In this document: positions 9,927-18,442 of the stretch, in pieces
Position numbering within the stretch: the first letter of the stretch is position 1
Layout: every line of letters begins with the position of its first letter
NCBI RefSeq assembly: GCF_014648595.1
Contig: NZ_BMRK01000029.1
Location: 1-35,050 of the forward strand
Direction of reading: 5' to 3'
Length of the DNA stretch: 35,050 nucleotides
Origin: Nocardioides luteus
Lineage (GTDB): Bacteria; Actinomycetota; Actinomycetes; Propionibacteriales; Nocardioidaceae
Notes under the pieces: generated by a model
The model's database searches: none
What the model saw: the letters and a program-made list of their open reading frames with translations, nothing else
What the model was told of the DNA's origin: nothing
Position numbers and translations under genes: made by a program

Positions 9927-9955
9927 CGGGCGAAACCGACCGATGGGAGCAGATG

Positions 9956-11023
9956 ATGACTACGACACAGATCGACACCGACAGGCTGATGGCCTTCGTG
10001 ATGCGTGCGGTTGACGAGGTGGGCTCGACCCTCGGCTGTGCGCTGGTCCGGATGGGGGACGAGCTCGGCTACTACCGCGACCTCGCCGACCACGGACCGA
10101 CCACCGCCGAGGAGCTCGCCTACCGGACCGAGACCGCGCTGCCGTACGCCCGTGAGTGGCTGAGCGCCGAGGCGGCCGGCGGCATCATCGACTTCGACGC
10201 CACGACTGCTCGGTTCACGCTGCCGCCGGAGCACGCGGTGGCGCTCACCGACGCCAGCAGCCCGGCGTACCTGCCCGGGTTCTTCCAGATCGCGCTGGGC
10301 ACCGTCCGTGACGCCCACCAGGTGATCGAGGCCGCGCGGGACGCGTCCGGCGTCGGCTGGCACGAGCACAACGGCGACGTGCACGCGGGCTGCGAGCGGT
10401 TCTTCCGGCCCGGCTACGCGGCGAACCTCGTCACCGAGTGGCTGCCGGCGCTCGACGGCGTCGTCCCGAAGCTCGAGGCGGGTGCCCGCGTGGCCGACGT
10501 CGGCTGCGGCCACGGCGCCTCCACGGTGTTGATGGCCTCGGCCTTCCCGGAGTCCGTCGTGACCGGCTCCGACTACCACGCCGGCTCGGTCGCCACCGCC
10601 CGCGAGCGCGCGGCCGAGGCCGGCGTCGGCGAGCGCACCGTCTTCGAGGTGGCCTCGGCGGCGGAGTTCTCGGGCGACGGCTACGACCTGGTGACGATGT
10701 TCGACTGCCTGCACGACATGGGGGATCCGGTCGGCGCCGCCCGGCACGTACGCAGCGTGATCGCGCCCGACGGCACCTGGATGATCGTCGAGCCCGCCGC
10801 CGGTGACCACCTCGACGACAACCTGAACCCGATCGGCCGGGCGTACTACGGCTTCTCGACCCTGCTGTGCACGCCCGCGTCGCTCTCGCAGCCGGTCGGC
10901 GTCGCGCTCGGCACCCAGGCCGGACCGGCCCGGATCCGGGGCGTCGTCACCACCGCAGGCTTCACCCGGTTCCGGATCGCGGCGCAGACGCCGTTCAACA
11001 ACGTCTTCGAGGTCCGACCCTGA
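9956..11023 (+). CDS. SAM-dependent methyltransferase with N-terminal winged helix
   Basis: A 355-residue class I methyltransferase. SAM-binding motif I, VADVGCGHGAST, is at about 179-190; an acidic residue in SDYHAGSV follows, and the FDCLHDMGDP stretch near 250 is a motif II/III type site. Residues 1-95 look like a dimerisation/winged-helix domain (GPTTAEELAYRTE). This layout is shared by many uncharacterised mycobacterial and streptomycete methyltransferases. GGGAG at 9945-9949 is 6 bases before the ATG at 9956 and only 3 before that at 9953. It is likely activated by the divergent LysR protein. Substrate unknown. Confidence 0.88.
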   Translation: MTTTQIDTDRLMAFVMRAVDEVGSTLGCALVRMGDELGYYRDLADHGPTTAEELAYRTETALPYAREWLSAEAAGGIIDFDATTARFTLPPEHAVALTDASSPAYLPGFFQIALGTVRDAHQVIEAARDASGVGWHEHNGDVHAGCERFFRPGYAANLVTEWLPALDGVVPKLEAGARVADVGCGHGASTVLMASAFPESVVTGSDYHAGSVATARERAAEAGVGERTVFEVASAAEFSGDGYDLVTMFDCLHDMGDPVGAARHVRSVIAPDGTWMIVEPAAGDHLDDNLNPIGRAYYGFSTLLCTPASLSQPVGVALGTQAGPARIRGVVTTAGFTRFRIAAQTPFNNVFEVRP

Positions 11024-11113
11024 GGAGGGGCGCTTCTGTAGATTCGTACCTGTGAAGAGGTCCCGACGCTCCCATCGCTCGTACGTCGTCGACATGAGGG
11101 GTGAGCGGGCCTG

Positions 11114-12406
11114 ATGGACGGTCAGACGTTCCTCGCCCTCGGGCTGGTCGTGGTCTTCGTGCTCGTCGGCGGTGTCTTCGCCGCGACCGAGCTCGCCCTG
11201 GTCTCGCTGCGGGAGAGCCAGCTGGCCGCCATGGAGCGGAAGGGGCCCCGCGGGGCGCGGGTGGCCGAGGTCGCGCGCGACCCCAACCGCTTCCTGGCCG
11301 CGGTGCAGATCGGCGTGACCGTCGCCGGCTTCCTCTCCGCGGCCTACGGCGGGTCGACGATCGCCCCCGACGTGGCGCCCTACCTCGAGCGCCTCGGGCT
11401 CGGCGAGGCGGTCGCCGAGACCGTCGCGCTGATCGTGCTGACCCTGTTCATCGCGTACCTCTCCCTGGTGCTGGGTGAGCTCGTGCCCAAGCGGCTGGCG
11501 CTGCAGAAGGCGGCCGGCATCTCCCTGGCCGTCGCGCCGGTGCTGGACCGGTTCGCCAGCGTGATGCGGCCGGTGATCTGGCTTCTCTCGGTCTCCACCA
11601 ACGCCGTCGTGCGGCTGCTCGGGGGCGACCCGAACGCCTCCGCCGAGGAGGTCTCGGAGGAGGAGCTGCGCGAGATGGTCTCCACCAACCAGGAGCTCGA
11701 GGAGGACGAGCGCCGGATCCTGCGCGACGTCTTCGCCACCACGGAGACGACGCTGAAGGAGGTGATGCGCCCCCGCGGCGACGTCACCTTCCTGCCCGCC
11801 TCGATGCCGCTCCCGACGGCCGCCGCGAAGGTGCGCGACCTGCCCTACTCCCGCTACCCGGTCACCGGTGAGGGCTTCGACGACATCCTCGGCTTCCTGC
11901 ACGCACGCGACCTGCTCGGCGTCACCCCCGACGACCAGCGCACGATCCAAGACGTCTGCCGGCCGGTCCTCGCGCTGCCGGGGAGCAAGCGGGTGATCCC
12001 GACGGTCGCGACGATGCGCGAGGGCGGCAGCCACCTGGCGATGGTGGTCGACGAGTACGGCGGCACCGACGGCATCGTCACCCTCGAGGACCTCGTCGAG
12101 GAGATGATCGGCGACATCCGCGACGAGTACGACCACGGCGAGGCCCGCATCCGCGACCACGGCGACCTCTCCCGGATCGACGGCGCGATGACGATCGAGG
12201 ACTTCGCCGAGTCCACCGGCATCGAGCTCGAGGACGGCAGCTACGAGACCGTCGCGGGCTACCTCATCTCCCGGCTCGGGCACATCCCGGAGGTCGGCGA
12301 GGTGCTGGTCCTGCCGGAGGGCACCCTGGAGGTCGCTGCCAGGAGCGGCAACCGGGTCACCGAGATCGCGCTGCGTCCGCTGACGCCACCGCCGGCAGCG
12401 GAGTGA
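11114..12406 (+). CDS. CNNM/CBS-domain membrane protein (CorC/HlyC family)
   Basis: A 430-residue membrane protein. The N-terminal CNNM domain has about four hydrophobic segments (LALGLVVVFVLVGGVFAAT, TVALIVLTLFIAYLSLVLG and others) within residues 1-165 and contains GELVPKRLALQ. Two CBS repeats follow (EVMRPRGDVTFLP near 216 and the segment near 285 with HLAMVVDEYGGTDGIVTLED). A C-terminal CorC_HlyC domain occupies about 340-420. The family is linked to Mg2+ and Co2+ transport or resistance. Length is usual. Neighbours give no further clue. Confidence 0.93.
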   Translation: MDGQTFLALGLVVVFVLVGGVFAATELALVSLRESQLAAMERKGPRGARVAEVARDPNRFLAAVQIGVTVAGFLSAAYGGSTIAPDVAPYLERLGLGEAVAETVALIVLTLFIAYLSLVLGELVPKRLALQKAAGISLAVAPVLDRFASVMRPVIWLLSVSTNAVVRLLGGDPNASAEEVSEEELREMVSTNQELEEDERRILRDVFATTETTLKEVMRPRGDVTFLPASMPLPTAAAKVRDLPYSRYPVTGEGFDDILGFLHARDLLGVTPDDQRTIQDVCRPVLALPGSKRVIPTVATMREGGSHLAMVVDEYGGTDGIVTLEDLVEEMIGDIRDEYDHGEARIRDHGDLSRIDGAMTIEDFAESTGIELEDGSYETVAGYLISRLGHIPEVGEVLVLPEGTLEVAARSGNRVTEIALRPLTPPPAAE

Positions 12407-12440
12407 GTGCAGCCGAGCTCGCTCGAGCGGGGCTGCCGGG

Positions 12441-13080
12441 TCACATGTACCGTCCGCCGGTCACCTCGGAGACGGTGCCGGTCATGTAGGAGGAGAGCGA
12501 GGAGGCGTAGAAGAGCGCGACGTTGGCGATCTCGTCCGGCTCACCGGCGCGGCCCATCGGGATCTCGGCCATCTTCTCGTCCCAGATGCGCTGCGGCATC
12601 GCCTCGGTCATCGCCGAGCGGATCAGCCCGGGCTGGATCGCGTTGACCCGGACGCCGTGGTGGGCCATCTCCTTGGCGGCGGCCTTGGTGCGACCGACGA
12701 TGCCGGCCTTGGCCGCGGAGTAGTTGGTCTGGCCGATCATGCCGACCTTGCCGGAGATCGAGGAGATGTTCACGATCGCGCCCGACTTCTGCTCGCGCAT
12801 CCGAGCCGCGGCCAGGCGGGTGCCGTGCCAGCAGCCCTTGAGATGGACCGCGATGACCTGGTCGAACTGGTCCTCGGTCATCTTCCGCATCGTCGCGTCG
12901 CGTGGCCACGCCCGTGGCGACCTCGATGCCGAGCTCTTTGGCAGCGGCCTCTGCGGCGGCGCCGTCGAGATCGGCGATCACCACCTTCGCGCCCTCCGCC
13001 ACGAAGCGCGCGGCGACGGCGAGGCCGATGCCCTGAGCACCTCCGGTGATGACCGCGGTCTTGTTCGTGAGAAGTTTCAT
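12441..13080 (-). pseudogene. FabG-like SDR reductase, frameshifted by internal deletion
   Basis: The 5' part (13080 to about 12903) encodes [19 protein letters not shown] and the first 59 residues of a 3-oxoacyl-ACP-reductase-like SDR, with AAGGG upstream. The 3' part, in another frame (to 12441), resumes at [16 protein letters not shown] and carries the catalytic Ser (NISSISGK) and YSAAK motif, ending in a normal C-terminus [13 protein letters not shown]. Compared with the roughly 246-residue family, about 32 residues including the DV and NNAG motifs are missing, and the loss (about 95-100 bp) is not a multiple of three. The junction near 12900-12906 sits in a short GTCGC-rich repeat. A real deletion or an assembly collapse would look the same. 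Confidence 0.85.
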
Positions 13081-13218
13081 TCGTCGTTTCCCTTCTGGTC
13101 GTGCGCCACCGTCTGCGTGGCGATCACGTTGCGCCGGCTCTCCGGGATCTTCAGTGGCCCCAGCCTGCCGCCAGGCGTGCGCTCAGATCCAATACTTCTT
13201 CCGCCGCTCACTATTGAC

Positions 13219-13230
13219 TGATGCGCATCA
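13219..13230. promoter_or_regulatory. Perfect 12-bp palindrome upstream of tesB
   Basis: TGATGCGCATCA is self-complementary and lies about 53 bp before the tesB start, next to a TTGACT (13214-13219). A CACAAT at 13271-13276 lies 6 bases before the GTG at 13283 and could be a leaderless -10. The palindrome is a plausible operator; the binding protein is unknown. Confidence 0.4.
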
Positions 13231-13282
13231 ATAGATCGAGACAGATATCGAAAGTGACGACAAACGGCGGCACAATGAGCTC

Positions 13283-14203
13283 GTGGACACTGCCTCCCCT
13301 GCTGCCGACGCCCGTGCTGCCGTGACTCTCGAGGAGATGCTCGAGCTGCTCGACCTGAAGCGTGCCGAGGGCAGGCCCGACGACCCCTCAACGCGGGTCG
13401 CCCACTGGGTCGGCCAGCCGCAGACGCAGCCCGCCGACCGGATCTTCGGCGGCCTCCTCCTCGCCCAGGCGCTGGTCGCCGCCGGTCGAGGTGTCGGTGC
13501 GGACCAGCGGGTGGTCAGCCTGCAGGCCGACTTCGTCGGCGGTGTGCCGACCGACCGGCCGCTGCGCTGGGAGGTCACGGCCGTCTCGGACGCGCCGTCG
13601 CTGGCGACCCGCCGCAGCCGGCTGCTCGACGACGCGGGGGAGGAGCTCTTCTCCGCGGTCACCCGGTGGGCGACGACGCGCGCCGACCTGCCGTCCTACA
13701 CCGCGGTCCGGCCGGTGACCGCGCCGGACCCGGACACTCTGCCGGATGTCGGCGAGCGGTTCCGTGGCGACGACCGGGTGCCGCCGTGGTGGCGGCTGGA
13801 GCGGCCGGTCCACTTCCGCCACGCGGTGAAGCCGCCCTATGTCGCGCCCGGCGAGCCGGGAGACCGGCAGACCACCTTCCTCAAGACCACCGGCCCGCTG
13901 CCCGAGGATCCGGTCGTGCGCGCCGCGCTGGTCGCGTACGTCACCGACATGAGCGTCCTCGAGCCGTCGTTCCTGGCGCTGGGCTCGGCCCGGCACCTGC
14001 CCGGGTCGCGCATCCTCAGCCTCACCCACGCGCTGACGTTCCATGCCCCCTCGGACCTCGGCGACTGGCACCAGTTCGACTGCCGGGTGGAGTCGATCGC
14101 CCACGGCCGCGCCCACGGCGTCGGCGAGGTCTTCGACGCGGCCGGCCGCCACGTCGCGACCGCTTCGCAGGTCGGTCTGGTCAAGGCGCCGCCGGCCGGC
14201 TGA
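13283..14203 (+). CDS. tesB: Acyl-CoA thioesterase II (double hotdog)
   Basis: A 306-residue enzyme that hydrolyses acyl-CoA to free acid and CoA. Two hotdog domains are recognisable: the first has DRIFGGLLLAQALVAAGR (about 50-67), the TesB signature, and the second has YVTDMSVLEPSFLALGSAR (about 217-235) with the Asp of the Asp/Thr/Gln active site, then LSLTHALTFHAP. Overall length agrees with TesB. The GTG at 13283 fits the family start; no ribosome site is seen, so the message may be leaderless. It converges on a LysR gene 15 bp downstream and may serve the nearby acyl-CoA genes. Confidence 0.92.
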   Translation: MDTASPAADARAAVTLEEMLELLDLKRAEGRPDDPSTRVAHWVGQPQTQPADRIFGGLLLAQALVAAGRGVGADQRVVSLQADFVGGVPTDRPLRWEVTAVSDAPSLATRRSRLLDDAGEELFSAVTRWATTRADLPSYTAVRPVTAPDPDTLPDVGERFRGDDRVPPWWRLERPVHFRHAVKPPYVAPGEPGDRQTTFLKTTGPLPEDPVVRAALVAYVTDMSVLEPSFLALGSARHLPGSRILSLTHALTFHAPSDLGDWHQFDCRVESIAHGRAHGVGEVFDAAGRHVATASQVGLVKAPPAG

Positions 14204-14218
14204 CCTTCAAGCGTCGCC

Positions 14219-15136
14219 TCAGGCGCCCGGCTCCGAGGGTAGGTCAGGTGTCGGCAGCGCCTCCTCGGAGGCGCGCAGAACCGCCTGCAGCGCCGGGCTC
14301 CGGTCGTCCTGGCGCCAGGCGATCTGCTGGAACGTCGGACGCTCGCACTCGCTGATCGCGACCAGCTCGATGCCGGTCTGGACGACGTTGGCGAGCGCGG
14401 TGTCGAGCGTGAACGTGAGCCCTACCCCCGCCGCGACCAGCGCGACCGCGGTCCAGGTGTCCGGCGCGGTCTGCACGATGTTGGGCGCGAACCCGGCCTG
14501 CGAGGCGGTGTCGATGAACGCGTCGCGCACGCTGGAGCCCGGATCGGCGGGCAGCGCGACGAACGCCTCGTCGCGGCACTCCGCCATGCTGACCTCCTCG
14601 CGACCGGCCAGCCGGTGGCCGGCGGGCACTGCCAGGACGTACCTCTCGACGGCGATCACCCGGTGGTCCAGGCCCTGCGGCTCGATCCGCCAGCGCGCGA
14701 TGGCCAGGTCGAGCTCGCCGTCCTGCAGCTGCCGCAGCGCCTCGTAGTTGTAGGTCGTGCTCTGCAGCATCAGCTCGATCCCAGGGTGTTGCTCGCGCAC
14801 GACCCGGCCGAGCTTGCCGACAAGCACGTGGGAGGACGGGCCGGCGAAGCCGATCCGGACCCGGCCGGTCTCGCCGCGGCCGGCCGAACGGACCGCCCGG
14901 CGCGCGGTGCGCATGCCCTCGAGGACGTCCTGCGCGGGGCGGACGAGGGCCTCGCCGGCCGTGGTCAGCCGGACGCTGCGGGTGGTGCGGTCGAAGAGCT
15001 GTGCGCCGAGGTCGCGCTCGAGCTGCTTGATGGTGCGGCTCAGCGGCGGCTGGGCGATGTGGAGCCGCTCGGCGGCCCGGCCGAAGTGGAGCTCCTCGGC
15101 CACGGCCAGGAAGGCCTCGAGGTGGTGCAGGTCCAT
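14219..15136 (-). CDS. LysR-family regulator of the adjacent CoA-transferase operon
   Basis: A 305-residue LysR protein starting MDLHHLEAFLAVAEELHFGR, with the helix-turn-helix in AAERLHIAQPPLSRTIKQLE (residues 20-40 approximately). The effector domain begins near 90 (GRVRIGFAGPSSHVLVG). The start at 15136 matches the family N-terminus exactly; the very long antisense reading upstream in this frame is rejected. It is divergent from the CoA-transferase/acyl-CoA dehydrogenase/enoyl-CoA hydratase genes and probably responds to their substrate or CoA ester. Confidence 0.93.
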   Translation of the reverse strand: MDLHHLEAFLAVAEELHFGRAAERLHIAQPPLSRTIKQLERDLGAQLFDRTTRSVRLTTAGEALVRPAQDVLEGMRTARRAVRSAGRGETGRVRIGFAGPSSHVLVGKLGRVVREQHPGIELMLQSTTYNYEALRQLQDGELDLAIARWRIEPQGLDHRVIAVERYVLAVPAGHRLAGREEVSMAECRDEAFVALPADPGSSVRDAFIDTASQAGFAPNIVQTAPDTWTAVALVAAGVGLTFTLDTALANVVQTGIELVAISECERPTFQQIAWRQDDRSPALQAVLRASEEALPTPDLPSEPGA

Positions 15137-15143
15137 AGGGAAA

Positions 15144-15173
15144 ATTCTTGCACCAGTCGGAACAATCGGACAA
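15144..15173 (-). promoter_or_regulatory. Promoter of the LysR gene
   Basis: On the minus strand TTGTCC (15173-15168) and AAGAAT (15149-15144) are 18 bp apart, and the ATG lies 7 bases after the -10, so the transcript may be leaderless. TTGTCCGA and TTGTTCCGA repeat directly within this gap and could form part of the LysR site that also serves the CoA-transferase gene. Confidence 0.45.
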
Positions 15174-15208
15174 GGATTAGGTATTGGACGCGCATAAGAA
15201 GTCACGAC

Positions 15209-16444
15209 ATGCTTTCTTCCATGACCGACAACGACCTGCTGCCGCTGGAGGGCATCACCGTGGTCGCCCTCGAGCAGGCCGTCGCAGCCCCGCTCGCCAC
15301 CCGCCACCTCGCGGACCTCGGTGCCCGCGTCATCAAGCTGGAACGGGTGGGCGAGGGTGACTTCGCCCGCAACTACGACCACGCGGTGCACGGCCTCGCC
15401 TCCCACTTCGTCTGGCTCAACCGCGGCAAGGAGTCGGTGGCCCTCGACCTGAAGTCGCCCGAGGGCGCCGAGCTCGCGCGGGAGCTGGTCGCGACCGCCG
15501 ACGTCTTCCTGCAGAACGCCGCACCCGGCGCCGCCGAGCGGCTCGGCCTGGGCGCCGAGGAGCTCGCCGAGCGCCACCCGCGCCTCGTCGTCGCCGGCAT
15601 CTCCGGCTACGGCACCGGCGGCCCGCTGCGCGACCGCAAGGCCTACGACATGCTGATCCAGGCCGAGGCCGGCCTGATTTCGGTCACCGGCACCCCGGAG
15701 ACCCCGACCAAGACCGGCGTGCCGAGCTCCGACATCGCCGCCGGTCTCTACACCAGCCAGGCGATCGTCGCGGCCCTCTTCCGCCGCGAGCGCACCGGGA
15801 AGGGTGGCGTGGTCGACATCTCGATGTTCGACGCGACCGTGGAGTGGCTCGGCCACCCGATGTACATGCAGATGTACGGCGGCCGCCAGGTGCCGCGGAT
15901 GGGGCTCAGCCACGCCTCGATCGCGCCCTACGACGCCTTCCCGACCGCCGACGGCGAGATCCTGATCGGCGTCCAGAACGACCGCGGCTGGCGCGCGCTG
16001 GTGAGCGACGTCTTCGGCCGTCCCGACCTCGTCGACCATCCGCTGCTGTCCACCAACCCGCTGCGGGTCGCCAACCGGAGCGCCTGCGACGCGGTCGTCG
16101 CCGAGCACACTCGCGGCTTCACCACCGCCGACCTCGACGCCCGCCTCGCCGCGGCCGGGGTCCCGGCCGCGCAGATCAACGACATGTCCGGCCTCGTCGA
16201 CCACCCGCAGCTCACCGGGCGCGACCGCTGGCGCGACGTCGAGACGCCCGCGGGACCGGTCCGCGGCGTACTCCCGCCGATGACGTTCCGCGACGTCGAG
16301 CTGCCGATGGGGCCGGTCCCCGAGCTCGGCGCCCACACCGACGCCGTGCTCGCCGAGCTCGGCCTGGACACCGACGCGATCGACCGGCTGGCGGCCGGCG
16401 GTGTGGTCGGCCGGCCCGTGGACGTACCCGTCCCCACTTCCTGA
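15209..16444 (+). CDS. Class III CoA-transferase (CaiB/BaiF family)
   Basis: A 411-residue enzyme that moves CoA between carboxylic acids, as in formyl-CoA transferase. The N-terminal Rossmann part contains LEGITVVALEQAVAAPLATR and ADLGARVIKLER; the catalytic Asp is expected in RKAYDMLIQAEAGL (Asp147). GKGGVVDISMFDATVEWLG is another family signature. The ATG at 15209 has a weak AAGAAG upstream; the ATG at 15221 is an equally reasonable start. It heads a three-gene set with acyl-CoA dehydrogenase and enoyl-CoA hydratase, so it should activate an unknown organic acid for beta-oxidation-like catabolism. Confidence 0.92.
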   Translation: MLSSMTDNDLLPLEGITVVALEQAVAAPLATRHLADLGARVIKLERVGEGDFARNYDHAVHGLASHFVWLNRGKESVALDLKSPEGAELARELVATADVFLQNAAPGAAERLGLGAEELAERHPRLVVAGISGYGTGGPLRDRKAYDMLIQAEAGLISVTGTPETPTKTGVPSSDIAAGLYTSQAIVAALFRRERTGKGGVVDISMFDATVEWLGHPMYMQMYGGRQVPRMGLSHASIAPYDAFPTADGEILIGVQNDRGWRALVSDVFGRPDLVDHPLLSTNPLRVANRSACDAVVAEHTRGFTTADLDARLAAAGVPAAQINDMSGLVDHPQLTGRDRWRDVETPAGPVRGVLPPMTFRDVELPMGPVPELGAHTDAVLAELGLDTDAIDRLAAGGVVGRPVDVPVPTS

Positions 16445-16477
16445 TCTCCCGATCCGCCCGCACGAAGGAGCAGCACC

Positions 16478-17626
16478 ATGGAGCCCGACGAGTTCACCTC
16501 GATCCTCGACGCCATCCGCGCGTTCGTCCGCAAGGAGGTCGTCACCGCCGAGGACGAGATCGAGGAGACCGACCAGATCCCCGACCGGCTCAGGCAGCAG
16601 GCCGCGGCCATGGGGCTGTTCGGCTATGCCATCCCGGAGGAGTACGGCGGCCTCGGCTTCACCATGTCGGAGGAGGTCCGGCTGGCCATGGAGCTCGGCT
16701 GGACCACGCCCTCGTTCCGCTCGATGTTCGGCACCAACAACGGCATCGCCGGCCAGGTGCTGGTGAACTGCGGCACCGAGCGGCAGAAGCAGGAGTACCT
16801 CCCCGGGCTGGCCAGCGGTGAGCTCGTCGCCTCCTTCGCGCTCACCGAGCCCGAGGCCGGCTCCGACCCGAGCGGCCTGCGCACCCGGGCGGTGCGCGAG
16901 GGCGACGAGTACGTCCTGAACGGGCAGAAGCGCTTCATCACCAACGCGATCTGGGCCGACCTGCTCATGGTCTTCGCGCGCACGGGCGACCTCAGCGAGG
17001 GCGCCCGCAACATCTCGGTCTTCGTGGTGCCGACGGACACCCCCGGCGTCACCGTCGGCCCGCGCGACCACAAGATGGGCCAGCGCGGTGCGGTGACCTC
17101 GGAGATCTTCCTCGACAACGTCCGGGTGCCCGCCCAGAACCTCGTCGGCGAGGTCGAGGGCGAGGGCTTCTCGGCGGCGATGCGCTCGCTGGCCAAGGGG
17201 CGGCTGCACATCGCGGCGCTCACCGTCGGCCTGGCCGACCGGCTGATCGACGAGAGCCTGCGTCACGCCACCACCAACGGTCAGGGCGGGCAGAAGCTGG
17301 CCGAGTTCCAGCTGATCCAGGCGATGCTCGCCGAGAGCCGCACCGAGGCGTACGCGGGGCGTGCGATCGTCCTCGAGGCCGCCCGCAGCTGGGACGACGG
17401 CAGGGACCGCCGCACGGCGCCCTCGCTGTGCAAGCTCTTCTGCACCGAGGCGGTCGACCGGATCGCCGACCGCGCCGTGCAGATCCACGGCGGGCTCGGC
17501 TACATGCGCGAGGTCCCCGTCGAGCGGTTCTACCGCGACGCCCGGCTGTTCCGTCTCTACGAGGGCACCAGCGAGATCCAGAAGCTGATCATCGCCAAGC
17601 AGATGGTCAAGGAGTTCCAGGGATGA
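16478..17626 (+). CDS. Acyl-CoA dehydrogenase
   Basis: A 382-residue flavoprotein that forms a 2,3-double bond in an acyl-CoA using FAD. Family signatures are FALTEPEAGSDPSG (about 125-138), the FAD-binding region near 150-165, QIHGGLGYMRE (about 339-349) and the catalytic Glu362 in YEGTSEIQ. Length is normal. GAAGGAG sits 8 bases before the ATG at 16478. It is 33 bp after the CoA-transferase gene and its stop overlaps the next start (ATGA), showing co-transcription. Chain-length preference cannot be judged. Confidence 0.95.
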   Translation: MEPDEFTSILDAIRAFVRKEVVTAEDEIEETDQIPDRLRQQAAAMGLFGYAIPEEYGGLGFTMSEEVRLAMELGWTTPSFRSMFGTNNGIAGQVLVNCGTERQKQEYLPGLASGELVASFALTEPEAGSDPSGLRTRAVREGDEYVLNGQKRFITNAIWADLLMVFARTGDLSEGARNISVFVVPTDTPGVTVGPRDHKMGQRGAVTSEIFLDNVRVPAQNLVGEVEGEGFSAAMRSLAKGRLHIAALTVGLADRLIDESLRHATTNGQGGQKLAEFQLIQAMLAESRTEAYAGRAIVLEAARSWDDGRDRRTAPSLCKLFCTEAVDRIADRAVQIHGGLGYMREVPVERFYRDARLFRLYEGTSEIQKLIIAKQMVKEFQG

Positions 17627-18402
17627 GCGAGGAGACGCGTGCCGGGGCGGTCCGCGTCGAGGACCGCGGTCACGTCCGCATCCTCACCCTCGACCGTCCC
17701 GAGCGTCGCAACGCGCTCGACCTCGCCGACCGGGTCGACCTGCTCGAGGCGCTGCGCGACGCCGACCGGGAGGCGCGGGCGATCGTGCTGACCGGTGGGG
17801 GCTCTGTGTTCTCCGCAGGCGGCGACATCCGCTCGATGTCGCAGGACCGCGACGTCGCCCGGCAACGGCTCGAGGTCGTCAACGCGGTGGTGCGCCAGCT
17901 CGTGGGTGGCGAGCGGCCGGTCGTCGCTGCCGTCGAGGGCGGGGCGTACGGGCTCGGGCTGGCGCTCGCCGCCGCCTGCGACCTGGTGGTGGCCGGACGG
18001 TCGGCGACCTTCTCGACCTCCTTCGGCAAGATCGGCCTCGGCCCCGACAGCGGACTCGCCCACACGCTGCCGCGGCGCGTGGGGCAGTCCCGGGCACGGG
18101 AGCTCCTGCTGACCGTACGCACCTTCGATGCCGTCGAGGCCGAGCGGATCGGAGCGGTGGAGACCCTCGTCGACGACGGCACCGCTCTGGACCACGCCGT
18201 CGAGATGGCGACGCGGATGGCCCGGCTCTCCGCGCCGATGCTGGCCGGCACCCGGCGCATCCTCGGCCAGGCCGACCAGAGCCTCGACGCCGTGCTCGCC
18301 GCCGAGGCCGATCTCCAGGTCGAGCTGCTCGCCGGTCCGCAGTTCGCCGAGGGCCGCGCCGCCTTCCTGGAACGGCGTCGTCCCGACTTCATCAGCGCCT
18401 GA
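17623..18402 (+). CDS. Enoyl-CoA hydratase/isomerase family protein
   Basis: A 259-residue crotonase-fold protein. The oxyanion-hole elements are FSAGGDIRSM (about 64-73) and EGGAYGLGLALAAACDLVVA (about 105-124). The second catalytic Glu seems present (RARELLLT), but the position of the first hydratase Glu falls on a non-acidic residue in TSFGKIGLGPDSG; the PDSG form resembles PaaG-type isomerases. It may thus isomerise or handle a modified acyl-CoA rather than hydrate a simple enoyl-CoA. Its ATG overlaps the acyl-CoA dehydrogenase stop by 4 bases, so translation is coupled. Confidence 0.9.
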   Translation: MSEETRAGAVRVEDRGHVRILTLDRPERRNALDLADRVDLLEALRDADREARAIVLTGGGSVFSAGGDIRSMSQDRDVARQRLEVVNAVVRQLVGGERPVVAAVEGGAYGLGLALAAACDLVVAGRSATFSTSFGKIGLGPDSGLAHTLPRRVGQSRARELLLTVRTFDAVEAERIGAVETLVDDGTALDHAVEMATRMARLSAPMLAGTRRILGQADQSLDAVLAAEADLQVELLAGPQFAEGRAAFLERRRPDFISA

Positions 18403-18442
18403 GAAGGCTTGTCCGCCGGCTCGATTCGAGCGACGCTTAGGC

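Noticed and set aside
9920-12283. 787-codon minus-strand frame
   Set aside because: It is antisense to the methyltransferase and CNNM genes, which have clear motifs, and its own translation has no recognisable domain.
14219-17488. Continuous 1089-codon minus-strand frame
   Set aside because: Only its last 305 codons match a family (LysR). The rest lies antisense to the CoA-transferase and acyl-CoA dehydrogenase genes and has the His/Arg/Gly/Val-rich composition of a GC-rich shadow frame.
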